From: Bryobacteraceae bacterium
GTDB lineage: Bacteria > Acidobacteriota > Terriglobia > Bryobacterales > Bryobacteraceae
Length of the DNA: 6,204 bases
Direction of reading: 5' to 3'
NCBI GenBank assembly: GCA_947456995.1
Contig: CANGVB010000241.1
Location: 1 to 6,204, forward strand
Shown: positions 1-5,013 of the stretch, in pieces
How the letters are laid out: every line of letters starts with the position of its first letter
How positions within the stretch are numbered: the first letter of the stretch is position 1
Notes under the pieces: model-generated
What the model saw: the letters and a program-made list of their open reading frames with translations, nothing else
What the model was told of the DNA's origin: nothing
The model's database searches: none
Position numbers and translations under genes: made by a program

Positions 1-1
1 A

Positions 2-394
2 GAAAATGCAAAGCGCCACAACGCAACCGTGAATCTGATCCAATCCGATTGGCTCAGCGCCCTAAAGCCAAAATCCCTCGATCTGCTAGTCTCAAACCCG
101 CCATACATAGCCCTGACAGACAAGCCAACACTGCAACGAGAAGTGAGAGACCACGAACCCGACCTAGCCCTCTTCGCCGGCAACGACGGCCAGGACGCTT
201 ATAGAATCCTCGAAGCCCAGGCAAGAGAAGTCCTAAAGCCAGGTGGACGCATAGTGCTGGAAATCGGCAACTTGGCCACCAAAGAAATCTTCGAAAACTG
301 GCAGGACATCCAGATTCAAAACGACCTGGCCGGCCGTCCTTGTCTGCTCACAGCCATCCTCCCCCAAGCCCCCAACTTCGCGAGGGCAAAATAA
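2..394 (+). CDS. prmC: PrmC/HemK release-factor glutamine methyltransferase, C-terminal part
   Basis: This enzyme transfers a methyl group from S-adenosylmethionine to the glutamine of the GGQ motif of peptide-chain release factors RF1 and RF2, in the cytoplasm. The reading frame is open from base 2, so the start lies beyond the left edge. About 130 residues are visible of a family usually near 280. The signature NPPYI is encoded from base 95; in this family it binds the target glutamine. Before it, an acidic residue (QSDW) sits where family members carry a conserved Asp after the NA-rich helix. After it come the REVRDHEP stretch, the LKPGGRIVLEIG strand and turn, and a C-terminal DLAGRPCLLTAIL strand, all in family order. 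A GTG at 29 is only an internal codon. The gene uses AGA, ATA and CTA codons more than dinB does. In many genomes prmC follows prfA, which here would lie outside the window. Identification is firm. Confidence 0.93.
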   Translation, partial: ENAKRHNATVNLIQSDWLSALKPKSLDLLVSNPPYIALTDKPTLQREVRDHEPDLALFAGNDGQDAYRILEAQAREVLKPGGRIVLEIGNLATKEIFENWQDIQIQNDLAGRPCLLTAILPQAPNFARAK

Positions 395-621
395 ATGCCC
401 CAACTCATCGGTAGGCCAATCGGATCAATACGCTGCAGTCGCAATGCAATCTCTACCGGCGCCACCATCAGACAAGTCGAGGTGAATGCCTGATGTTTAC
501 CCCCAACAATCGCCCCAGCCACAATCCCAAAAAACACAAGCGCCATCCAGTCCCAGTTCCAACGTGGCACAACATTGAAAAGTACGACATTCACCATGCC
601 TACAATCAAGTAGCGCTTCAT
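316..621 (-). CDS. Small hydrophobic membrane protein, hypothetical
   Basis: I do not recognise this 101-residue protein. It is rich in hydrophobic stretches: roughly residues 4-16, 25-41 (MALVFFGIVAGAIVGG), 47-60 and 68-83, separated by short charged or aromatic turns, so it could cross the membrane two to four times. The ATG at 621-619 overlaps an in-frame TGA directly upstream, which makes it the first possible start; I see no clear Shine-Dalgarno sequence. A second Met at residue 9 is an alternative start. The 3' end runs 79 bases into the opposite strand of prmC, and the last dozen residues (SRQGRPARSF) are polar and may be a by-product of that overlap. Without it, 395-718 would be a 324-base gap with no gene. 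The coherent hydrophobic pattern favours a real gene, but no family match supports it. It is a candidate only. Confidence 0.45.
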   Translation of the reverse strand: MKRYLIVGMVNVVLFNVVPRWNWDWMALVFFGIVAGAIVGGKHQAFTSTCLMVAPVEIALRLQRIDPIGLPMSWGIYFALAKLGAWGRMAVSRQGRPARSF

Positions 622-718
622 TCACTAACGACGCCAACGGAATGCCAAAAAGCCGAAGACGGTGCTGCTGTGAGTAATTTGAGCTCCCCACACGTTCTCG
701 CGTTTTGCAATACTAAAA
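622..718. other. Intergenic region upstream of the toxin-antitoxin pair
   Basis: These 97 bases separate the small minus-strand membrane-protein candidate from the antitoxin gene. The part before 719 is AT-rich (TTTTGCAATACTAAAA). AATACT at 709-714 could be a -10 element giving a nearly leaderless transcript that starts around ATG 719/725, which would fit the missing Shine-Dalgarno sequence. No -35 at good spacing is visible. I see no clear RHH operator palindrome. Confidence 0.3.
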
Positions 719-1000
719 ATGTATATGGGTACCAACAGCGTCTTGGTTCATTTGCCTGCGAACCTCATCGCCGAGATCGACGAAATGGTCGGTCCGGGAA
801 TGCACGACGACTACTTGATCCAGTTGGTTCAACGGGATCTCGAAATGCACCGCCAAAATCAAGCGCTGGAAGCCGCTTTGGGTGCTTGGAAATCCGAAGA
901 CCATCCGGAACTTGCCAACGGAACCGATGCCTTCATTCGCGAACTTCGCAGCTACAATCCTTCGCCCTTGGGATCTTTAGAAGCCACACCCAAAGGCTGA
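719..1000 (+). CDS. vapB: Ribbon-helix-helix antitoxin, VapB-like
   Basis: This is the likely antitoxin of a type II toxin-antitoxin pair. Such proteins bind their own promoter through an N-terminal ribbon-helix-helix and wrap the toxin with the C-terminal part. Residues 6-13 (NSVLVHLP) fit the beta strand, and residues 14-23 (ANLIAEIDEM) and 29-45 fit helices A and B of the CopG/RHH fold, joined by a G-P-G turn (25-27). Residues 52-77 carry a pattern common in this antitoxin group: AALGAWKSEDHPEL followed by FIRELR, the likely toxin-binding helix. At 93 residues it has the usual size. Two starts are possible, ATG 719 and ATG 725, and neither has a visible Shine-Dalgarno sequence. The stop TGA ends three bases before the toxin ATG, so the two are surely co-translated. 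The vapB name is by family and position; RHH antitoxins also pair with other toxins. Confidence 0.83.
   Translation: MYMGTNSVLVHLPANLIAEIDEMVGPGMHDDYLIQLVQRDLEMHRQNQALEAALGAWKSEDHPELANGTDAFIRELRSYNPSPLGSLEATPKG
992..996 (+). promoter_or_regulatory. Ribosome binding site deciding the vapC start
   Basis: AAAGG lies seven bases before ATG 1004 and inside the last codons of the antitoxin gene. The alternative TTG at 1001 would be only four bases away, so ATG 1004 is the better start. The overlap with antitoxin coding sequence implies translational coupling. Confidence 0.55.
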
Positions 1001-1003
1001 TTG

Positions 1004-1399
1004 ATGTCGATTTTCCTTCTAGACAGCAACATTGTGATGAGCTATCTGAACAATCGCGATGGTCGATCTGCACAGCTCAAGGAGTGGAGCCAACAAGGTA
1101 TCCGCTTTGCCTCGACATCCATCGTGTTCACGGAAGTTTATATGGGCATGAGGCAGGAAGAAGAAACAATCACAGGTTTGTTTTTGAACTCCCTGAAATT
1201 TTATCCGGTCACACAAGAAATCGCCCAATTGGCAGGCAATTTGTATGCGCATTGGCGAACCAAGGGGCACACCCTCGGATTGCCGGATGTCACGATAGCC
1301 GCTGTTTGCATCGCAAACGGTCTAACTCTCGTTTCCAGCAACCAGAAGCATTTCCCGATGCCAGAACTCAAACTTCTCGCTTTGCCTGCAAGGCTATAG
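1004..1399 (+). CDS. vapC: PIN-domain ribonuclease toxin, VapC-like
   Basis: This is the toxin partner of the preceding antitoxin. VapC toxins are Mg-dependent endoribonucleases that cut tRNA or rRNA and stop translation. From ATG 1004 the protein has 131 residues, the usual PIN-toxin length. The acidic site is complete in order: D7 in the FLLDSN strand, E44 in the FTEVYMG helix, D95 in GLPDVTIAA, and N113 in SSNQKHF, where the family has Asp or Asn before the His-Phe pair. The C-terminal LKLLALP fits the last strand. With all four positions intact it is probably active. It sits three bases after the antitoxin stop and reads toward dinB, 58 bases away on the same strand. Its RNA target cannot be told from sequence. 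Confidence in the PIN-toxin call is high; assignment to VapC rather than another PIN subgroup is by convention. Confidence 0.9.
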   Translation: MSIFLLDSNIVMSYLNNRDGRSAQLKEWSQQGIRFASTSIVFTEVYMGMRQEEETITGLFLNSLKFYPVTQEIAQLAGNLYAHWRTKGHTLGLPDVTIAAVCIANGLTLVSSNQKHFPMPELKLLALPARL

Positions 1400-1440
1400 A
1401 AGGCCGATCTCTTTCGCGGTTCTTGCCTGTGCAAGCCTAC
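1380..1440 (+). repeat. Imperfect direct repeat and small hairpins between vapC and dinB
   Basis: The last vapC codons (1380-1396, CTTTGCCTGCAAGGCTA) recur imperfectly at 1422-1439 (CTTGCCTGTGCAAGCCTA). The first copy can fold as GCCT-gca-AGGC (1384-1394) and the second as CTTGC-ctgt-GCAAG (1422-1435). Neither is followed by a T tract, so they are not convincing terminators. The pair could be chance, a weak RNA structure, or a trace of recombination at the edge of the toxin-antitoxin module. Confidence 0.3.
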
Positions 1441-1445
1441 GCCCT

Positions 1446-1451
1446 AAGGGG
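1446..1451 (+). promoter_or_regulatory. Ribosome binding site for dinB
   Basis: AAGGGG with a six-base spacer precedes the GTG at 1458. It decides the start, since the protein read from that GTG begins exactly at the family N-terminus, with its first catalytic Asp at residue 8. Confidence 0.7.
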
Positions 1452-1457
1452 TGCCGC

Positions 1458-2690
1458 GTGAAAACCATCTTCCACATCGACATGGACGCCTTCTTCGTCT
1501 CTGTCGAAGAACTCCTCGACCCATCCCTCAAAGGCAAACCAGTCATCGTCGGCGGCAAAGGCACAGAGCGCGGAGTCGTCTCCGCGGCCAGCTACGAAGC
1601 CCGAAAATACGGCATCCATTCCGCCATGCCGCTCCGCACCGCGCACCAGCTCTGCCCGCACGCCATCTTCCTCGATGGCCACATGCATCTATATAAGGAA
1701 TACTCAGACAAAGTCGAAACTGTCCTCCGTTCCTTCACCCCCCTCGTCGACATGGCCAGCATCGACGAAGCCTATATGGACATGACCGGTTGCGAACGCC
1801 TCTGGGGCCCGCCCCTCCAGGCCGCCCACCGCCTCCACGAAGCCATCACCGCCAAAACCAACCTCAACTCCTCGATCGGTATCTCCACCAGCCGGCTCGT
1901 TTCAAAAATTGCTTCAGACCAGGCCAAGCGCAACGGCATCCTCTGGATCGTCCCCGGCACTGAAGCCAACTGGCTCGCCCCCCTCGAGGTCAAACGCATC
2001 CCCGGCGTCGGCAAGGTCACCGAAAAACAACTCGCCACCATCGGCATCAAACGCATCGGCGACCTCGCCCAACTCGACGAACGATTTCTGCTGGACCGCT
2101 TTGGCAAATGGGGCCTCGCCCTTGCTGGCAAAGCCCAGGGCAAAGACGCCGGCGGCTGGTTTGACTCGGAAATCGGCTCAAACGACGATCCCAAGTCCAT
2201 CTCTCACGAACACACCTTCACCGAAGACACTGCTGACTACAAACAACTCCGCGCCACCCTCGTTCGTCTCTGCGAGAAGGTAATGAAGCGACTCCGCGAC
2301 CACGGCTTCCACGCCCGCACCGTTCAGCTCAAGCTCCGCTTTGAAGGCTTCGAAACCATCACCCGCGCCAAATCCCTCGGCGACCCAACTGACATCGATC
2401 GCGATGCGGTCGTTGCCATCCTCAACCTCTTTGACACCAACTGGCCCAGGGGGCGCAAAGTCCGGCTCCTCGGCGTCCATGTCTCACAATTCACCGATCA
2501 CGCCCCCCAGCCCAGCCTCCTCACGGGCGAAACCGACAACAAGTGGCGCGCCGCCCTAAAAGCGACCGACAAGCTAAAAGACAAATACGGCGAAGGCACG
2601 CTCCACCTGGGCGGAGCCCTCAAAGGCGTATACAAAGACCGCGTTCACGAAGCGGCACCGAAAGACCCCATCAAGAAGCAAAGCAAATGA
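1458..2690 (+). CDS. dinB: DNA polymerase IV (Y-family translesion polymerase)
   Basis: DinB copies past damaged template bases at the cost of fidelity, and is recruited by the sliding clamp. The 410-residue protein is complete and slightly longer than E. coli Pol IV (351). Residues 4-13 (IFHIDMDAFF) hold metal ligands D8 and D10 and steric-gate F13. YEARKYGIHSAMPLRTA (46-62) is the fingers motif, and SIDEAYMD (101-108) carries D103 and E104, the remaining catalytic acids. Residues 138-154 (NSSIGIS.. to ASD) are the palm strand and the K150/K157 region. A helix-hairpin-helix of the thumb lies at 181-206 (IPGVGKVTEKQL, then GIKRIGDL). The little-finger domain covers about 245-345. QPSLL at 351-355 resembles a clamp-binding motif, followed by a basic tail (PKDPIKKQSK). 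It starts with GTG. It may be read with vapBC upstream; I see no LexA-type palindrome or clear own promoter in the 58-base gap. Identification is firm. Confidence 0.96.
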   Translation: MKTIFHIDMDAFFVSVEELLDPSLKGKPVIVGGKGTERGVVSAASYEARKYGIHSAMPLRTAHQLCPHAIFLDGHMHLYKEYSDKVETVLRSFTPLVDMASIDEAYMDMTGCERLWGPPLQAAHRLHEAITAKTNLNSSIGISTSRLVSKIASDQAKRNGILWIVPGTEANWLAPLEVKRIPGVGKVTEKQLATIGIKRIGDLAQLDERFLLDRFGKWGLALAGKAQGKDAGGWFDSEIGSNDDPKSISHEHTFTEDTADYKQLRATLVRLCEKVMKRLRDHGFHARTVQLKLRFEGFETITRAKSLGDPTDIDRDAVVAILNLFDTNWPRGRKVRLLGVHVSQFTDHAPQPSLLTGETDNKWRAALKATDKLKDKYGEGTLHLGGALKGVYKDRVHEAAPKDPIKKQSK

Positions 2691-2694
2691 CCGC

Positions 2695-2714
2695 CCGGTC
2701 AGCAACCGGCTTTT
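2695..2714 (+). terminator. Weak intrinsic terminator after dinB
   Basis: CCGGT (2695-2699), a five-base loop and ACCGG (2705-2709) form a perfect stem, which a bulged G-C pair (2693/2710) may lengthen. TTTT follows at 2711-2714. The structure begins four bases after the dinB stop and lies partly inside the 3' end of the convergent minus-strand gene. The stem and T tract are short, so termination may be partial. Confidence 0.45.
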
Positions 2715-4006
2715 ACCAGCCCGTTGAAGATCTTGTCACGAACGGCCATGCTTTCTGCTGCAATCGAGCAACTCCCCCGGTGATCCATCTTCACCGCGAC
2801 TCTTACTCCGTCCAGCACAAATTCCCATGGGTCGGTTCCCTGTACTTCCATGCCCAGGCCCCAGGCCAGCATGGCCATTGCCTTCGGAAAGTAATCTTTA
2901 TCATAGGGCGTCGCATCCACCGAAAACCATCCCGGCTCACTCCATCGCCCCTTGGTCAACAGACGTCCGCCTTCACTGACTGCCTGTACTCCCGTCAGCC
3001 GCAATCCCGGCTGATGGCGCTGCTGCACCAACAGATCGAAGGCCTGCAGGTAGTCCAGCAACCTTCCTGCCACTGGCAGGTTAGCGTGCGGATCATGCTG
3101 TGCTCGCAGCATGTCCGACACCTGGCTCTGCTTGGGAAACTCATCCAGATCCACCGCCTCCCGGGCTCGGCTCATAAATACTACTTGCAACCAGTGCTCA
3201 AAGATCGCTACGTCCTGGTAATCTCTCAGTTCTCCCCGGTCGAACTTGTCAAGCAAGTCGGGTGGTGTTTCACTCCACATCCCTTTGAGTTTCATCTCCG
3301 CCTCGATCTTGTCCAGCAACAAGCTCGCCGTCCTGAGAAGCGGCGAAACCCCAGGCTGCTCAGGAATCCCCGTAAAGTGCATCACATGACATTTCGGCCC
3401 CAGCACGATGGTCTGTACCAAATTCCCGTCCGGTTCCATGCCCTCGTCTTTTCTTCTTGCAAGATACCTGCGCCCACCCTGGTTCACACAATTCCTGCTC
3501 CGCCGCAGAATATCGAATACCGAACGCTCGTCGCGGCAGATGGCTTCTTCAAACCGCACTTCGCCAATCCCCTCACGCGCCACAATCACGTTGTCTACCT
3601 TCAAGGCCTCCAGCGTTTCTTCAAGCCAGGTTGCCTCTGCTTGATCATCAATTCGAAGCACCAGAGTCATGTCGGGTCGCATCATGGCGAGAACAACTGC
3701 CGGGAAAAAACCTTGCCTGCTCAAATCCAGAACGGGCATCCCGCACACGATGTTTCTCAAGTGGATGTCCCGTTCAACCACCTGCTCCATCACATGTGCT
3801 TGCCTGGCCTTTTTGTTATGCGCCAGCCAAGCCTCTACCCAGGCAGCAGCCCAACCAGCGAACTGCGTGTTGCCACCCTGCTTCTCAATTGCTGCCCAAA
3901 TCTGCCTGGCGATTCCACTCGAGGCTTCAAAGCTGCGAGCCCAGGCATCGCGATCTCCGTCAAATCCCCGCCGTCTCAGCGCAGCAAGCTGTGCCGCCAG
4001 GCTCAT
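2699..4006 (-). CDS. Mosaic protein: degenerate RsmG-like domain, YqcC-like domain and an unknown C-terminal domain
   Basis: No single family covers this 435-residue protein. I chose ATG 4006: AAGGAG lies ten bases upstream, whereas an upstream in-frame start at 4054 would sit inside fabD. Residues about 55-215 follow the order of the 16S rRNA methyltransferase RsmG (GidB): a helix with HNKK (63-66), the strand and loop VLDLSRQGFFPAVVLAMMRP (92-111), a DD after the next strand (120-121), LKVDNVIV (135-142), and FEEAIC then QGGRRYLARR. The SAM-binding loop has lost the family glycines (usually D-x-G-S-G-x-G-F-P-G), so methylation is unlikely. Residues about 228-330 resemble YqcC (DUF446): LLLDKIEAEMKLKGMW, then HWLQVVFMSR (271-280). 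Residues 335-435 are unrecognised (PGWFSVDA, MDHRGSCSIA). There is no signal peptide or membrane span. It is the second gene of a fabD operon. The domain calls are from memory of family patterns. Confidence 0.8.
   Translation of the reverse strand: MSLAAQLAALRRRGFDGDRDAWARSFEASSGIARQIWAAIEKQGGNTQFAGWAAAWVEAWLAHNKKARQAHVMEQVVERDIHLRNIVCGMPVLDLSRQGFFPAVVLAMMRPDMTLVLRIDDQAEATWLEETLEALKVDNVIVAREGIGEVRFEEAICRDERSVFDILRRSRNCVNQGGRRYLARRKDEGMEPDGNLVQTIVLGPKCHVMHFTGIPEQPGVSPLLRTASLLLDKIEAEMKLKGMWSETPPDLLDKFDRGELRDYQDVAIFEHWLQVVFMSRAREAVDLDEFPKQSQVSDMLRAQHDPHANLPVAGRLLDYLQAFDLLVQQRHQPGLRLTGVQAVSEGGRLLTKGRWSEPGWFSVDATPYDKDYFPKAMAMLAWGLGMEVQGTDPWEFVLDGVRVAVKMDHRGSCSIAAESMAVRDKIFNGLVKAGC
3066..3080. repeat. 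Perfect inverted repeat inside the mosaic gene
   Basis: CCTGCCA and TGGCAGG face each other around a single C. It lies in the codons for LPVAG near residue 312, in the YqcC-like part, so coding constraint may explain it. A second perfect inverted repeat is close by. Confidence 0.4.
3094..3113. repeat. Perfect hairpin-forming inverted repeat inside the mosaic gene
   Basis: CATGCTG and CAGCATG flank a six-base loop, 13 bases beyond the previous inverted repeat. On the minus-strand mRNA it would form a 7-bp stem within the codons for DMLRAQHD. No T tract follows, so it is not a terminator. Confidence 0.4.
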
Positions 4007-4011
4007 GGCTT

Positions 4012-4956
4012 CTACTCTCCTTCGATCGTGCGGGTCGCTTCGATCTGCACCCAATCAGCAGGTAGTCCGAAGTTCAGGGGCACCAGGGTACTGTCGATCT
4101 GCTTTACCAGTCCGCACAGCACTTTGCCCGCTCCTACTTCGAGGGTGTGCGTTACTCCCTGGCTCGCCAGCAACTGCACCGTCTCCACCCAGCGAACAGA
4201 GTTCGGCACCTGCTCATACAGCCCCTCCCTTGCGTCTTCACCGTTCTGGATCACCCGCGCCTGCCAGTTGTTCACCAGCGGAACGCTTAGCCCGTGGAAG
4301 GTCGTCGCATCCAGATCCGGCTTCAGCATCACCTGGGCTGGCTTCATCAGCGGGCAGTGGAAGGGCGCACTCACCGGCAATGGCACGCACCGCTTCGCCC
4401 CTGCCGCCTTGGCCAGTTCCATCGCTCGCTCCACCGCGCCTTTATTGCCCGCAATCACGATCTGGTCTGGCGAATTGAAATTCGCTGCCGTTACGACTTC
4501 ACCCTGCGCCGCCTCGGCAAGTACTCCTTCAAGCGCCTCCGACGGCATCTTCAGAATCGCCGCCATCGCTCCAACTCCAGGTGGCACCGCCGCCTGCATA
4601 TATTGGCCACGCTTCCGTACCAGTCGCAACGCGTCGGCAAAATCTAGACTCCCAGCCGCAACCAGTGCCGAATATTCACCCAAGCTGTGTCCGGCAACAA
4701 ATGCGGGTTCCGGCGCTCCCAGGCTTCGCAACACCCGCAAAGCGGCAACGCTGGTGGCTACCAAAGCAGGCTGCGTATTCTCAGTCAGCTTCAAATCTTC
4801 TTCAGGTCCTTCAAAACAAAGGGTTGACAGCGCAAACCCCAAAGCCTCGTCCGCCTCCCGAAACGTCTCCCTCGCTACCGGATACTCCTCGGCCAACATC
4901 TTCCCCATCCCGGCAAACTGGGAACCCTGTCCTGGAAACAAATATGCAATCTTCAT
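4012..4956 (-). CDS. fabD: Malonyl-CoA:acyl carrier protein transacylase
   Basis: FabD moves the malonyl group from CoA to acyl carrier protein, the step that feeds chain extension in type II fatty-acid synthesis in the cytoplasm. At 314 residues it is of standard length (E. coli about 309). Near the N-terminus, LFPGQGSQ (6-13) forms the oxyanion loop. GHSLGEYSALVAAG (89-102) contains the nucleophile S91, and R116 in KRGQYMQ binds the malonyl carboxylate. H200 in PVSAPFH is the catalytic base and Q249 in YEQVPNSVRW completes the site; each matches the expected E. coli position within one residue. The ATG at 4956 gives the family N-terminus (MKIAYLFPGQGSQ) but has no good Shine-Dalgarno sequence. 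Here fabD is the first gene of a pair with the mosaic protein, not next to fabH or fabG, and is divergent from an RND pump. Identification is firm. Confidence 0.97.
   Translation of the reverse strand: MKIAYLFPGQGSQFAGMGKMLAEEYPVARETFREADEALGFALSTLCFEGPEEDLKLTENTQPALVATSVAALRVLRSLGAPEPAFVAGHSLGEYSALVAAGSLDFADALRLVRKRGQYMQAAVPPGVGAMAAILKMPSEALEGVLAEAAQGEVVTAANFNSPDQIVIAGNKGAVERAMELAKAAGAKRCVPLPVSAPFHCPLMKPAQVMLKPDLDATTFHGLSVPLVNNWQARVIQNGEDAREGLYEQVPNSVRWVETVQLLASQGVTHTLEVGAGKVLCGLVKQIDSTLVPLNFGLPADWVQIEATRTIEGE
4017..4022 (-). promoter_or_regulatory. Ribosome binding site of the mosaic gene, embedded in the fabD end
   Basis: AAGGAG on the minus strand is formed by the last fabD codons (for Glu-Gly-Glu) and lies ten bases before ATG 4006, or eight if counted to the end of AAGGAGAG. 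With only five bases between the fabD stop and this ATG, translation is probably coupled. Confidence 0.65.
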
Positions 4957-4984
4957 GAAAAGTAACTTTTGCTCTCGCTACAAT
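4955..4984 (+). promoter_or_regulatory. Possible promoter of the RND pump gene
   Basis: TACAAT at 4979-4984 matches five of six bases of the -10 consensus. ATGAAA at 4955-4960, 18 bases upstream, is a four-of-six -35 match and overlaps the first codon of fabD on the other strand. The start of transcription would fall near 4991, leaving about 20 bases before the GTG. This is inferred from consensus only. Confidence 0.38.
4958..4970. promoter_or_regulatory. 13-base palindrome in the fabD/RND divergent gap, possible operator
   Basis: AAAAGT, a central A, then ACTTTT form a perfect inverted repeat directly before the fabD start codon and between the candidate -35 and -10 of the RND gene. The location suits a repressor acting on both genes. 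The AT-rich arms could also arise by chance. Confidence 0.35.
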
Positions 4985-4998
4985 CATCTTAATCTTCT

Positions 4999-5004
4999 AA
5001 GGAG
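4999..5004 (+). promoter_or_regulatory. Ribosome binding site of the RND pump gene
   Basis: AAGGAG nine bases before GTG 5014 fixes the start of the pump. The encoded protein then begins with the family N-terminus. Confidence 0.75.
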
Positions 5005-5013
5005 TTCGAACCC

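Noticed and set aside
679..716. TTGAGC and AATACT/TACTAA as a sigma-70 promoter for vapBC
   Set aside because: The spacing between the two elements is about 24-26 bases, too long for a normal promoter. Only the -10-like element is mentioned, as weak.
1400..1457. LexA-type operator or intrinsic terminator between vapC and dinB
   Set aside because: I see no CTGT-N8-ACAG or GAAC-N4-GTTC palindrome, and the hairpins have no T tract.
493..1461. Plus-strand open frame of 322 codons covering the toxin-antitoxin pair
   Set aside because: It overlaps vapB and vapC in another frame. The product is Arg/Ser/His-rich without any pattern, and the vapBC frames carry complete family motifs.
1772..2480. Several open frames on both strands within dinB
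   Set aside because: They are shadows of the dinB frame produced by its C-ending codons; none has a start signal or domain pattern.
4006..4054. Upstream start at 4054 for the mosaic protein, adding 16 residues
   Set aside because: It would lie within fabD, and the added residues (MGADRSDPHDRRRVEA) are an out-of-frame reading of fabD codons. ATG 4006 has a good Shine-Dalgarno sequence.
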